Notes: a model not told the origin generated them from the sequence alone. DNA of 64,000 nucleotides from Triatoma infestans (GCA_011037195.1 JAAEAF010004288.1:1-64000); one strand, 5' to 3'; counted from the first letter of the stretch, positions 41,742 through 53,814 are shown. A program made the numbers and translations.

Positions 41742-43317
41742 CAACAGTTACCAGAAGCTATAGTTACTATTGCGCATAAGCATAATATGATTTATTCTGA
41801 TAAACCTGTTTTATTTAAACAAGGCTAGTATGATTGAGAATGTTTAAGAATGCGAAAACATTTATATAATGTATTAAATATTTTTAGAAAAACAGGGTCC
41901 TGCACAATTAAAAATTATTATCTGGTCATTAGAAATGAATATAAAAATTGGGTTGTTCAAAAAAGAAATTATATAATGAATGTGTTGTTGCTAAATTAAA
42001 ACCGGTTAATGATGTTAAAGATTTCTGGAAGTTAGTGCGTCATTTCAAAGAGAAAAATCATATTCTGGATACTAGCATTTCCCCTATTGTCTGGACTGAT
42101 TATTTCAAGAATTTATTGAACCCGTCTGTGAGAGCTTCACGTATTGTCTATGCCGAGCCATATATAACTAATGATCTTTTAGACGCTCCCTTCTCACAGG
42201 CAGAGTTAGTAGCGGTCTTGAATAAAGCAAAAAATAATAAAGCACCGGGCATTGACAGAATTTGCTATGAATTTTTTAAGAACTGCCCAGAGAGTTTTCT
42301 TAAAATGCTAATTGTTTATTTTAATGGAATTTACCTTAATGGTAAGGTGCCAAACAGTTTTAAGGATGCAATAATATTTCCTGTTCACAAAAAAGGTGCA
42401 TTAAATCAAGTATCTAACTACAGGGGAATCTCTTTTTCTAATACAATCGGGAAACTGTTTACAGGATTATTGTTGGGCCGAATTACGCTATGGGAGAATG
42501 ATATGAAGTTGTTGGGCGAATTCCAGGCGGGGTTTAGAAGGTCTTATTCAACAGTCGACAATATTAGTAGCTTGATGAGTATTGTGAAGATTAAATTGAG
42601 CACAAAAAACACAAAGTTTTTGCTTTCTTCGTTGATCTGTCAGCTGCTTTTGACAGAATTGACCGTCACGCCTTGTTCTATAAATTTTTACACCTCTGTA
42701 TGTCCAGTGGGATGGTGAATATAATAAGAAATTTGTATGCGGATAGTTCGGCGTCAGTGTGGTGCCATCACGGCTTGTCTGAACCCTTTATGACATCTAT
42801 GGGCGTTAAGCAAAGTTGCCTGCTAAGCCCGTCATTATTCGCATTATTTATTAATGATGTGATTGAGTATTTAGATGGGGGGGATTAATATAAGCGGTAC
42901 CCGCATTAAGGCGTTGGCTTATGCGGATGATTTAGTTTTGCTAGCGTCGGATAGGCTCACGCTCCAAAAAATGATAGATTCCCTTGCGGAATATTGTGAT
43001 GTCTGGAATTTGCTAATAAACTTGGATAAATCTAAAATTGTAGTTTTTAGAAATGGAGGCCGGCCGGGTAGAAGAGAGAATTGGTATTATAAAACTAATA
43101 AAATTGAAGTTGTGAATACATATAAATATCTTGTGATTACCTTATCTTCCAAACGTTCTCTAGAACAGCACTTAAAAGAAAAAATTGAACATTCTAAATT
43201 TGCCATAAACTCCTTCCATAAATTAATTAATAATAAAAATATTTCTTTCCCCTCCAAATTAAAGGTTTTTAATCCCGTGACCCGTTCCATACTTTGCTAT
43301 GGTGCACAAATTGCTTG
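41742..43317 (+). pseudogene. LINE-1x host copy: reverse transcriptase
   Basis: The continuation of the interrupted LINE. RT blocks in order: NKAPGIDRICYEFFKNCP (about 42236), IIFPVHKKGALNQVSNYRG (about 42370), FQAGFRRSYSTVDN, FVDLSAAFDRIDRHAL (about 42630, catalytic Asp in VDLSAAFD), GVKQSCLLSP (about 42805, usual G changed to S), YADD (42920-42931), then the thumb up to LCYGAQIA. One frameshift lies near 42612 and one in a G run near 42880. It ends abruptly in the thumb, where a DDE transposon fragment begins. Family: APE-type, close in sequence to the nested copy at 39554. Confidence 0.85.
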
Positions 43318-44485
43318 ATCGTTCTTACGAAAATTCATGTCAACGCATCTTGAATGTGTTTGATGACGATTCTACCCTTAGCCCACGCAGAGTGCCATTG
43401 TCGCTAGTTTGTCACATCAGACGATGCACAGGTATCTTCGACGGGATGGTAGATATCTGTATCACGTACGGCAAGTGCAGTATTTGCTAGAACGTGATTG
43501 CGCCTGTCGTACTCAATTCTGTATTTGGCTGCTACAACAAACCCAGAATCGTCGTTTCCCCCAAAACATTTTGTGGACTGATGAGGCGACGTTTACTCGA
43601 AATGGTCCTTTAAACACCCGCAACATGCACTATTGGAGTGACGAGAATCCCCGTGCAACCAGAACGTCGTCAGAACGATTAGTTTCCTCGGTAGTTTATT
43701 CTCACAGAACCGGTTGCCCCTAGTCTTTAATACGCTGCTTATATGGTTTCCTGTTAGGCCAACGGCTAGCATACTCAGCGGCAGCTTCCGCGCTGCCGTT
43801 ACAAAACCCACAAATAAAAACCATATCTCGCTATTCTATGGCAAAGAACTCCGGTATTTTGAATGTATGACCAGCTAAATCACGACTAAATGTTTCTGTT
43901 TATTAGAATTGGACGAATTTCTATCGTGAGATAACAAGTCCAAAGTTTATTATAGGATTATGAATTAATCTGTGATATTTTTGTAACAACTCTCAAATTT
44001 CATTTTGTGTTTTTTTTACATTTATTTCGCATTTTCTTTAAGAAAACAATAAGAAACCCCATGATATGATTATCGTTGGAAAGCTGGTGAAATGTAGATA
44101 TTTTTTCTGTAACCGGACCGTACGCGAGCCTTAAAGAAATTTATAAGAAAATACTATTGAAAAGTGGTTTTTAACAGTCGAAGCGCTGTAGAGTTGAGTT
44201 TAATGTCTCTGAAAAACCTTATAATTAATTCAATTAAAATAAAACTTCTGTTTCTTATAGGAAATTTAATGCTCTTTCCAAAGATGTAATTGAATATGAT
44301 TTATGTTAAAAACTTTTTGAGATATAATCAATTTTATGAGAAAAAGTAGGAACATTGAAAATTTTCCAAAATGAAGAATAACTTTTGAAGGCGAACGAAT
44401 CGGACCATGGTTTATTAGTAATTTTTGTTCCAAATGAAGTGACAAGCCATATGCCGAAGTATTGCCAGAGGTTGCTGTTACACCC

Positions 44486-44493
<8 letters not shown>
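43316..44493 (+). pseudogene. DDE transposon fragment (Tc1/mariner/IS630-like)
   Basis: 43330-43420 encodes part of an HTH region (STLSPRRVPLSLV). After a frameshift the catalytic-domain start appears: HQTMHRYLRRDGRYLYHVRQ, WLLQQTQNRRFPQNILWTDE and NMHYWSDENP (43409-43660). The Asp in WTDEATF is the first catalytic residue. The rest of the transposase is missing after about 43700. The non-coding sequence to GTTACACCCTGTA (44481-44493) probably includes the 3' terminal inverted repeat, as ACACCCTGTA ends are common in such elements. The 5' end is lost at the LINE junction. Confidence 0.65.
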
Positions 44494-44532
<39 letters not shown>

Positions 44533-44656
44533 CTGCCTGTGTAGGTGTTAACGAAATATCGTTGAAAATTCGACTTGGTATTCCATTTAGCATATAATCG
44601 CATCTGACAAGAAAGTTTCAGATAAAATGCATCGCCCGAAAGTGCGAAGTTACTGA

Positions 44657-44693
<37 letters not shown>

Positions 44694-44795
44694 TTTTTTC
44701 ACGTAAAAAGCGGCTCAATCGGATTTTCTATTTACACACATAAATATCTGACACTTATTTCAAACATTTGCTCCAAAAAACTGATTTTTTTGGTA
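44494..44795 (+). repeat. Diverged HEL relative with TG array and T run
   Basis: A TG array (44492-44530) is followed by CGTTGAAAATTCGACTTGGT, ATTCCATTTAGCATATAATC, GCATCTGACAAGAAAGTTTC, a CGAAAGTGCGAAGTTACTGA block and a 31-base T run (44661-44691), then ACGTAAAAAGCGGCTCAATC. The order is that of HEL from the microsatellite onwards. It belongs to the same diverged subfamily as 26585-26835. Confidence 0.55.
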
Positions 44796-45584
44796 GGGTG
44801 ACACTGGCTGTGGTCATTCATTATCTTACGAATATTTTAGTTCAACAATGGAAAAACAAAGGCCATGAAAAACTTGTTAGGGGTTTACCTCCTGGGCAGT
44901 ACCACCCTTATTTCAAATATCACTAATCAAGATTCATATGTCGGAATTTTTACAAAAAAAAAACACGTCATTCTAAAAATTTTAGTACAAGAAGATAGAC
45001 AGTTATCCTCATGGTCAGCAGAAGATATTAGAAAGAGAAAACATATAAAATATTGTAGGTCACTAAAACTAGGAAAAGTGATAGAAATGAAATGAGCTAG
45101 TTGTAGTGAACCAATCTTGTTAACTATTGTAAGATATGACAGAGAAAAAGACAACATCCAGTTCCCTATAGAGACAGATGCTGGACCAGATGGATTGATA
45201 TCTGATCAATAAAAAGGATTAGTATTTAGGGAGGAAAAAGATAAAATGTAATAGTGGAAAGGAACGATATGTTAGCGCGTCTGACAGTGAACAGAGAGTA
45301 AGGTCTACTTAGATACAACTACACTTGAGAGACCATGTCATCCTTCCCTAGGGATTCTTCTCTCACTTATCACATTCCAACAGCATTTAACAACTTTCTT
45401 ATTCAGAGAATTTCTCAATAAAACTATTTTATCAATTTTTGAGCTCGATAATAAGTCGTTTGAAAGAGAAGGTTAATGAGCAGTTGATTATTATGCAATT
45501 ATGCAAACGAATAGCTTCTCCTTTTTTTCTTTCTTTTGTTTTTTCTAGGCTATAATTTTGGCAGCCTCCACTTGAATACAAAAA
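44796..45584. other. Spacer
   Basis: The ORF at 44865 (76 codons) shows no recognised motif. A+T-rich, no repeat found. Confidence 0.4.
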
Positions 45585-46256
45585 AAAAACCTATGGCGCA
45601 ACAGCCATGAAGGGTCAAGGCTTGCCAGACGGCGATTTGAATCAGGGGTCTGTATTAAGCGCGCCGCAGTTCCCTCGCCGTTTAGTACCGGCCCTCGCTA
45701 CTTAGGGCGCTACTAACTGTAGCTTCCCATTTTTCTTCGCGATACTGGGTCGACACCGACTTTGCCAGTGAGTTGCAGAGCCTCCTAGCAAGAAAAAAAT
45801 CTGAGGGCAGCACAGTTGAACTCAAACCTGGGGCCTCTGCGTGGAAATCCGTACTGGAATCCGTTGGCGTACTGCTAATTACATTAGCTATTACCCTCTC
45901 TTTTAGATTTGTTGTTGACTGTATTTGTTTTCTAGCTACTTAGCGAGATCTATAGTGGTGAATTTAACCAGGAAGTAAAATTAATGGAAACATTAGAGTG
46001 CGGCATGTTTATGAGATGAAGGGATGCTTATCATTAGATAGAGAAAAAGTTATATTAAAAAAAAAGTACTTTAGAAACTTCAAAGAAATTTTCTCAGAAC
46101 TAAGAAACCTATAAACAGATAGTAGGTACAGGAAAAACAAATGAAAAGTTGAGGAAAGTTAGTAAATAATTAAAAGAGAAGGTAATTCAGGAATTGCAAA
46201 AATTAACTTACGAAAAAAACAGGTTGAGATTGATGATAACATCCCGGAAGTGTTGA
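45585..46256 (-). repeat. Repeat D copy 1 (contains SINE)
   Basis: About 670 bp with clear identity to 63250-63930 along its whole length. The part 45585-45900 is a SINE read on the minus strand; 45900-46256 is an unclassified segment (GATTTGTTGTTGACTGTATT, AGATGAAGGGATGCTTATC, CAAAGAAATTTTCTCAGAAC, CATCCCGGAAGTGTT). Because both parts are shared, the pair reflects one composite repeat or a segmental duplication rather than two SINE insertions. Confidence 0.7.
45590..45895 (-). mobile_element. tRNA-derived SINE within repeat D copy 1
   Basis: Minus strand: an A-box-like AGCTAATGTAATTAGCAGTA (decayed), a B-box-like AGGTTTGAGTTC (about 45827-45816), then CTGTGCTGCCCTCAGATTTT and the body block GGCAAAGTCGGTGTCGACCC (about 45768-45749) with GGGAAGCTACAGTTAG. 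It is the diverged counterpart of the better 63.3-kb copy. Confidence 0.6.
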
Positions 46257-46400
46257 GCTAACTGTAGCTTCCCAATTTTTATCATGTGGCTGGGTCAACA
46301 CCGACTTTGCCCTCACGGGAATCAAACCCTGAATTCTTGCACGAAAGGCGAGTGCCCAAGCCACTAGAACAACGCATGAGGTCCGACTTGTATACAACTG
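46250..46400 (-). mobile_element. tRNA-derived SINE, second type
   Basis: Minus strand: a well-formed A-box region TAGTGGCTTGGGCACTCGCC (46367-46348) and B-box GGGTTTGATTCCC (about 46329-46317), then the body GGGCAAAGTCGGTGTTGACC and GGGAAGCTACAGTTAGCTC. The body block is shared with the repeat D SINE, but the CTGCCCTTAGATTTTT segment is absent, so this is a shorter variant placed at the edge of repeat D. Confidence 0.65.
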
Positions 46401-46425
46401 TTGACAATTCCAGAACCCCATTCTT

Positions 46426-46995
46426 AGTTCTGCATCCCAATAGCGAATCCAACATACATTTATTATTTAGAACTCTTAATAATTCTTGCAGCCCACTAAA
46501 AAATGTGTGTCAGTGAATTATGTACAAATGTTGCTTAATGTTTAACAAACAAGATTTTCGCTAAAATTCTATAAGGAAAATTATTTATAATCTAAAAACG
46601 TATTGTCTTATGGTGGAAACTTAATCTTTAACTCTATTGAAAAACACCTAATCTCTTAACTCAATTCCAGTAACAAAATAAATTGCTACATGTAGTTATG
46701 ATTCAACGATAACTGACATATGAAGTGACAAGTGAATATGCAAATCAAAATCTTGATAGGACATATCTCACAAGTTAATCAGATTAATATGAAAATAAAA
46801 TTAATTTTATCTTTTTGTAATGCTAGTTTGTGTCGCAGTAAATCAATTTGCTCTTAAATAATTTCGAATACATAGTTTCGCCAAAGGCCAAGGTAAATCA
46901 ATTACTTGTAGTGTTTTATTACAAGAAAATAAAAAAACAAATCGAAGTATATTTATAATGCAATATATATTAATGAGAATGCTTCATAGGTGAAG
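46426..46995. other. A+T-rich spacer
   Basis: Nothing recognised. Confidence 0.45.
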
Positions 46996-46999
46996 AAGG

Positions 47000-47645
47000 T
47001 CGGCAACACAGGAGTACAGTGGAAAAAGGAAGATAGCTAAGAAGATCTTGAGAAAGAAGGAAAGAGAATTCGAAATAAGGCAGGTAGAAAAATCAAAGGT
47101 AGAGTATGAGAATAAAATTACCAGGTACTTTTACAAGGATTTGAGAAAAATTAAAGACGGATACAAACCTAGAATGTGGTTTTGCAAGGATGAAGATGGT
47201 AATATCCAGAGAGATGCTTAAAGCATTGGAAAAAGATGGAAACAATATTTTGAAAAATTATTAAATCCTAGGAGTACTGAGGTCGAGATGATGGATGAAG
47301 GAAGATGTGATCTATGAGGAAGAAGACTATAATGATGTGGATATCCCACCGGAGAAAGAGGAAGTTATTGAGATTATTTATGGCCTAAAGAATAAAAAGC
47401 ACCAGGAGTTGATGGAGTGAATGCAGAGATCCTTAAATACGGAGGAGAAAAATTGTGGGGTGAACTTTATAAAAATTATATAAGAAATTTGGACGAAAGA
47501 AAAAATGCCAGAGGCGTGAGTGAAGTGTTGCAGCTTTCTCCCCGATCTACAAAAAAGAAGATAAGCTGAAGTGCGATAATTATAGGGGTATTGCCCTATT
47601 AAGTACAGCCTATAAGATTCTCTCCGTTGCATTAAATAAAAGAAG
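47000..47645 (+). pseudogene. RTE-like LINE, N-terminal RT region
   Basis: Plus-strand frames carry the linker and first RT blocks of an RTE-like LINE: KNKKAPGVDGVNAEILKYGG with one frameshift near 47395 (47385-47445), [20 protein letters not shown] (about 47545-47600), then [14 protein letters not shown]. Upstream (47030-47300) a Lys/Glu-rich segment with YFYKDLRKIKDGYKPRMWF fits the region between endonuclease and RT. Several frameshifts and stops are present. The element breaks off at about 47645, before the catalytic motifs. Confidence 0.7.
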
Positions 47646-47649
47646 TTAC

Positions 47650-49070
47650 ATTGGGTGAACATTTGGATGTATTGTCACATTAAGTGTTTGCTTAACGCAG
47701 GGAAAGGTGGAGGCAATTGGGTGAGGAGGGGGAAGGGTAACAGGTCAATTAATAGAGGGGTATGTCATTCACAAATACATGTTTATTAAAGTAACTTGCC
47801 AATAACAAAAAATCACTGAGGGCCGTATTAATACAATTATATCCTAAACAAATAATAATTAACAGAAAACTCTACTCTCAACCAAACTATTTTTCTGGCC
47901 CTCCTATTGTTATAGAACACAACTTATACTAAAGGCCTCATACACACAGACTTACGACTAAGTTACATTGACAGCTTATAGCTACGGTTAATTTCTTTTT
48001 ATTTACACCCCAGTCAGTTACTAGTTTATTCCACAGGTTGCCGCACTGCAGCTAGCCGGACTAACAGAGGAGGTAGGAGACACCTTGCACCGACCACAAA
48101 TAATACCTTTTCTCTTCCTCGGCGATGTGTGCGATGCGGCTAGCCTCTTCGGTGGAGCAGGTGAAGTATTGATGGCGATTCTCTTCTTTTCTGCGCTGTT
48201 GTCGAGTCTACTTTATCGGTTCATTCCAACTAGCGGCCTCTCGTTCACTAATTTCTCAAGCAGCTAAGGGCGCCCTCCATGCCTAGACTGCCTACTACTT
48301 CTCCTCTATAGCCACAGCTCGCTACTCCCTCCACGGGGCCATCTCTTGCTCTCCCCACTCCTATGCAGTATCACTACCATACACGGCACACCGTCACTAC
48401 TCTAAATCTTATTGTAATTTTTATAAAATCTGACTTTATGTCACAGTATATAGGAGAAGACTTAACAGCCTCACTCAGAGCAGTAGTGTGGAGCTCGTCT
48501 AGGTACCTAAACATGTTGGTCCAGGGAGCAATGATGAGGGCGGACAAGCTGGCTAAGGTGAGGATTCTCACCTACGTTTCTGTGGTCCCTAGCCAGCAGT
48601 AGCCGAACAAAACTCAATTTGGGATAAAAAAAGCAACATATAAAGTTTCCTAGTTGCCGAGATAAGAAGAAATAAACAAAAAATCCAAATAACAATTGTG
48701 ATTTTAAAAGCAAACGAGCAAAAATTCAACAATAATCAATACAAACAGTAATTAGAAGCACAATAATTATGTATAATTTGTTCGTCAATTTAGTCAATAC
48801 TCATTAGGCGCTTACCAAAAGTCACGCACTTGGCTAACTAACCGTAATGATAAGAGATTCCATTAACCTGCCAGGGTTTTTATTTCATTTTACTTTCTTT
48901 TTTTTTTCTTTGTTTAATGCAATGGAAGCTTTGTTAGCCATTTGAGGAGTGGAAAGAACTTAATAGAAAGTACACAAGTAGATTCGCATTTATTGTAAAT
49001 TTCTTGATATATAATTTACAAAAAAATAATTAAATAAATAAATTCATAAAATTAAATTTCAAGATTTACT
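47650..49070. other. Spacer with G+C-rich patch
   Basis: 47990-48600 is noticeably more G+C-rich (many CTC/GCC blocks), with open frames on both strands, up to 79 codons at 48363. None of the translations has a recognised motif. Unclassified repeat or unique sequence. The remainder is A+T-rich. Confidence 0.35.
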
Positions 49071-49074
49071 TAAG

Positions 49075-49445
49075 ATTTTCGAAATTGAGTTTTCAGCCGG
49101 AAATACATATTTAGGTTCCCGGAAAACGAAAATGTGGTGTTTAGAATATCGCAAAAAAAAAAAAAATGAAATATCCATTCAGCAAAATGATCCGACTGAC
49201 CGATTTTGACCAAAATCTTATTATGTCTTATATGTCTCCAATGAGAGAACCTAAATGAAACGTCAAGTTTCTGTTTTTTGCTATTTTCCGTTTTTAAGTT
49301 ATGTAGGTCATACATATAGACTAATTTCTAAAAACCATTTTTTAGTATCATTGGGGAGACAAAAACCTGAAGTTTCCGAAGGAACCACAATTCTGAAAAT
49401 TTGACACGATCTCAAACTTCCTCCAGTAGGAGTAAGAGAATGTTG
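49075..49445. repeat. Foldback of two diverged HEL 5' ends
   Basis: 49078-49145 reads in the plus HEL orientation (CGAAATTGAGTTTTCAGCCG, then a GAGGTCCC-like GGTTCCCGG block and GTGGTGTTTAG). 49255-49445 reads the same block in minus orientation (TTTCTAAAAACCATTTTTTA, AAAATTTGACACGATCTCAA, then AGTAGGAGTAAGAGAATGT). Two 5' ends thus face each other, with an A run and module-like sequence between. Confidence 0.55.
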
Positions 49446-49734
49446 ATGTACACTAAAATGCTTAGACAAGGTGACGCAGTGGTTGGTGGACAATAATCTT
49501 GCAGCTGGAAGGGCTTAGGACAGTTACTTGTTCAAAGGTTTCCCTCCTGAGCATAATAGGTGTCTTAAAGACATCCCTACTGCGGCCTTGGAGATCCTTT
49601 TAAATCTTCTTCTACTCCACATTTACATCGAAAGGCGTAGACAGAGCAGTGACACTTAGATTATTAAAGGGACTCTCTCCTATTTGTTCTATGTATAGTG
49701 AAATATATCAAAACTATACAAGGAGCGAAGGTGG
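49446..49734. other. Spacer
   Basis: Nothing recognised. Confidence 0.35.
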
Positions 49735-50985
49735 ACACAATTTTGCGTCTGCCTTGTGGTATAATGGTTCCTATACACAACTTTGACAAGGCCTTCGAAG
49801 TTTCATACCGCGGGCAGAGGCGGTTTGGGAACCTGGAGCGCAAATTTTACGCTATGTGGTTCATAAACGTCTCCAAGTTGGAATATCTGTGGGGAAATAT
49901 AGTGACTCTTTTAGATGAACAAGTCGCAATAACTAATCTGTGGCACTGAGATAAAAAGACGAGGGTTACATGATTATATAACTCCAGAGTCGCTATCTTC
50001 TCAGACCGCTAGGCCCTCACAACTGTGAGGGCTAGCAATGCTGTGAGCTATTATCTTGTACCAGACTAATTTGAGATTGGTTTGCAACTGCCTTGTATAG
50101 CCTCTTGGAAATTAGGAGCCAAAACAAGATTTTTCCACTCTAGGTACCCAAGCATTCAGATTATAAGAACAATGAGGTGTCAGATCACCTAGTCCCGGGA
50201 CGGCTCCATACGAACTCTTATTGGAGCTGAATCTTGCTGTGGTATTGCAAGATGCATCATTAGTGCAACCACCAGAGCATGAGTGCGCGATAGATGACAA
50301 GAATGGTGGGTGAAAACTTCAGATCAATAACAGGCAAAAATTTTTTAAGTAGTTATTTGTCTCGGCTTAGTACAAAATTAGGGGCGGGTGTTGGTGTAGT
50401 AGTTATGAGCATGGACTTGTTGGAGGACCCCAGTTCAAGTCTCGCGTATAACTGCTAAATTTTATATTGGTATGAAAAATGTTAATAGTAAAGTAGGTGC
50501 TTCCTCCCCCGTCCACGACACCTAATTTGGTAGTTGGACGTTAAGCCCGCCTGAAAAAAATAGGCATTACTTACTTAGTACAAAATTACTCCAAAAAAGC
50601 CGTGCGACCATACGGGTGACAGTCGCTCCTTGGTCACTGCATACTTAACAAGCGCATGCATTGCATGGACCTAACAACGGATATCTTGAATAGGTTTTGC
50701 CAGGAAGAAGAAGAAGAAACAGCATTGCAGTACTGTGTCAGTGTGAGGAGCTTGCTTCGCTGAGATTTCTTCTCTTTGGGGAGGGAAAAAAGTGATGACT
50801 TCAAGCTTTATCCATGAGTCTCTCTCTCTCTCTCCATACTCCTAAGTGTAATTATGCAGACAGATTAGAGAGGGTACTCTAATTGTCGTACTACAATAGA
50901 CCCGGTGAGAGAGGGAAGCTTTGATAGCAAACCCCCAGAAACTCGAATCTGATCCAAGAAAGAATCGAATATAATCTAATTTCAA
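49735..50985 (+). pseudogene. RNase H LINE, old copy, interrupted by a SINE
   Basis: A diverged copy of 59796-60966. TTTGCGTCTGCCTTGTGGTA corresponds to the LGLPSDVM region. The RNase H end (TACCCAAGCATTCAGATTAT, cf. VPGHSGHRG) lies at about 50146. AAGAATGGTGGGTGAAAACT (50301) and GCGCATGCATTGCATGGACC (50653) match the C-terminal region. GTTTTGCCAGGAAGAAGAAG (50694) starts the zinc finger. The end AATATAATCTAATTTCAAAG (about 50968) fits the AATCT-type tail. Reading frames are destroyed. A SINE splits it at 50381-50574. Confidence 0.7.
50381..50574 (+). mobile_element. tRNA-derived SINE with intact target duplication
   Basis: 194 bp flanked by TTAGTACAAAATTA at 50367-50380 and 50575-50588 (14 of 14 identical). 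The head has an A-box-like TTGGTGTAGTAGTTATGAGC (50391-50410) and a B-box-like CAGTTCAAGTCTC (50431-50443). The body carries GTAGTTGGACGTTAAGCCCG and ends GGCATTACTTAC. Part of the body recurs at 61515-61596. It is a different SINE family from the CTGCCCTTAGATT type. It inserted into an already diverged LINE, so it is the younger event. Confidence 0.85.
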
Positions 50986-51795
50986 AGAATCCTTTAATTC
51001 AAAGAACGCACAAATATCAAAATATTATCCGACATGAGTAAATGATTGGACAAGAAGTTATTGAATATTTTAAGAAAATTAGTAAAGAGAAGTATTCTAA
51101 AGAGGAAAACAAAAATAATAAAAATGTGAAAAGTGCATTTATAAAAATTTAAAAAAGCCTTCAACGAAGCATAAATAAAATGTTTCTAGTCTCTTTGAAT
51201 TAAACTGAATTAAATTTTTTTTGCTCTGGTAATCCTTATTTTATTATTATATATATTTTTTCATCATTATTTAGTAACTAACGCTGAAGAGGCTATCTCA
51301 ATTCCACCAGAATGCTCCAACTGTATTCCTGGCAGGCTTGCCCAGCTTCACGCTTCGACTACCCTTCAATTCCATTCCCTCTCACTGGAACACATACCCA
51401 GGCGTACTTTTAAAGGATAAATGACTTCAAAAAAAAATATCATGGAAGGCCAGTACTGTATGGCGCATAGTAATTCTGATAAGAGACAATTTTTATAAAT
51501 AATATCCGGATCCTTTTTGCTGGCCACGTCATCTCCACTAATTACAGATCTCTGTAGAGTAAAACTGCTCACTCGGCTACACTCAACCGGTAATTTCTCA
51601 TTTACTAACGACCTCTATACCAAGACATACTTATACACACAAATAACACACTCACAAAATATATATTATATAGATATATATTTTTTTCGCAGATCCACAT
51701 TACTTTATTAACAACTTCTAGGATGCACTATCTAAACTTTATACTTCGTTGCAGTTGGCATGTTAAAAGAAAAAAAAAAATATTTAGGCTGAAAA
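50986..51795. other. A+T-rich spacer
   Basis: Nothing recognised; 51260-51600 has average composition without motifs. Confidence 0.4.
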
Positions 51796-52648
51796 TCTGG
51801 TGTGAAACACTCACACAACTTTCTCTTACTCCACACTTTTCAAAATTTTATAGTTTGTATACCAAATTTAATTCGTCGAAAACTGACAAAAACTGTCCAG
51901 TAAAAGCGCACTTCCGGTTTACTAATTTTCTTGAAACTCGGAATATTGGCCATCAATTTATTTCTAATTAATTTGGTTTGGATGATAGAATTGTATAATC
52001 AATTATTTATGACAGCACTTTCCCCACGAAGAGAAAACATAACCCCACCCCTCCCCTAAAAGTGACCTTTAATGAATTTCCCAGAGAAACGTTTTGAAAA
52101 AAAATTATACTTCTTTGTATGTTTAGTTTATATAGGAAGTTTCAAGAAAATTGTTGGTGCCATTTTTGAGAAAATCGTGAAAAAGTGAAAAAAATCATTT
52201 AGTAAAAGTGGTAATGTAAACGCACTTCCGGTTATCCGATTTTTTTGAAACTCGGAATTTCAGCAACATATTCAATTCTAATTAACATTATCTAGATGAC
52301 AGAATTTTTTTTTAATAAACTGAAACAGCACTTTAGATGGAAACTTAACCCCACCCCTCCCCAAGAAGTGCCCTTAAAGAATTTTCTCGGGTAAATGGTT
52401 TCAAATTAAAAGTTGTAGGCTCTTTGTATTGTGATTTGATATCAAGTTTGAAGAAAATCTTTGGAGCCAATTTTTTGAGAAAATCGCAAAAACGTAAAAA
52501 AAAAAAAAAACAACACTAGTAAAGTGGTACTTCCGGTTGAGGAATTTTGACAGATAACGTACTGTCAGATCCCATGTACTGTCAGATAACTAAACAGAAT
52601 ATCAAGTTTCAACTTTCTACGGTTTTTCGGTTTTAAGCTATGCAGTTC

Positions 52649-52691
<43 letters not shown>

Positions 52692-52813
52692 ATTTGCTAA
52701 AAACCATTTTTTTGACTAAGGGGACCTCAAAACGGATATTTCCGGTGAAAACTCGATATCGAAAATTTGACACGATTACAATACTTCCTCTTACTAGGAG
52801 TAAGAGAAAGTAA
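51796..52813 (-). mobile_element. HEL repeat copy 8 (long form)
   Basis: A full-size copy on the minus strand: TCTGGTGTGAAACACTCACA then ACTTTCTCTTACTCC at the start, ACTAGGAGTAAGAGAAAGTA at the end. ACTTCCGGT sites fall near 51911, 52226 and 52529. The CA array spans about 52662-52691. Small insertions (T run at about 52305, A run at about 52497) are private to this copy. Confidence 0.85.
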
Positions 52814-53814
52814 AAATTGAAATTTAAAGTCATACATTCTTTAGAATTCAAAAAGATCAATTTCGATCCAGCTATCTTTAATCAGGAAATGCTTATATAT
52901 TTTTATACATATCTGTGTGTGTGTGTGTATGTGCATATATGTGTATATTTTTAACGTAAAAATATTTAGAACGTTCAGAATAACAAAATATATATATATA
53001 TATAATATTAATATGGTAGTGTTAGGTGTAATACTCAATGAATATGTAACAGTAGAATGTAAACTTATGCTACAGATAGACAGGGACTAGTAAACTAGCA
53101 GGAGAAGTGATGATATTTTCAGATGGGATAGTCTGGTTGTTGGGAGACCAGGTTCACGACTAGATATTCTAGATGAAAGGGTTCACTGTATACTGGCCAA
53201 CATCATAGCATAACCATAATATTGCCGGCTATATAGCTCTAAGTATTCATGTAAATTGTAAATAATTATAAATTATAATCCAGGCTCCCTCTCTCTCGCC
53301 TACTATCTATATATCTATCTCTCGTCATCATCATCACCAACATCTATACCTCTCTTTCTCTCACTGCGCAACCAGTTTACCACTCATTCCTTCTCAACCT
53401 TCGGAGTTATCAAACCAGCCTCTCTCTATTAACTCTCATACCAAACATTCACAAACTGATAAATATTCATTGTTCTCGTAATTTTGTTATATATATTATA
53501 CATCTATTGCTTTGCATTAATTCATTCACTTTTGTGAATAATTTATTATAATGAAGATTATTTTAAGGTTCATCTGGTTTCAACTTCTTTGGTATTCTAA
53601 AAAATGAAATTTAGTTTACATTACTAATTAAATTATTTGTTTATTTATTTATTTTTTATATACCCCATACACATTGATACCACAGTCTCGCCTTTCTACA
53701 ATCACATCTACTACATTCTTTAAAATCTTGGTTGCAAAAATGGCGAACAAAAGTCAATTAAAGAAAACAAAAACAAAATACATAGTCTTTACTCTGGAAC
53801 GAAAAACTCTTGCT
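52814..53814. other. Spacer
   Basis: TG array at 52914-52928, TA array at 52988-53002, pyrimidine-rich patches at 53282-53360. A (T)TTAT-rich stretch lies at 53634-53660. No gene was recognised. Confidence 0.4.

Noticed and set aside
48363..48602. 79-codon ORF in a G+C-rich patch
   Set aside because: Open frames occur on both strands here because of composition; no protein motif or repeat partner was found.
50820..50840. CRISPR-like or regulatory array from CT repeats
   Set aside because: It is a simple CT microsatellite of a few units inside a decayed LINE.
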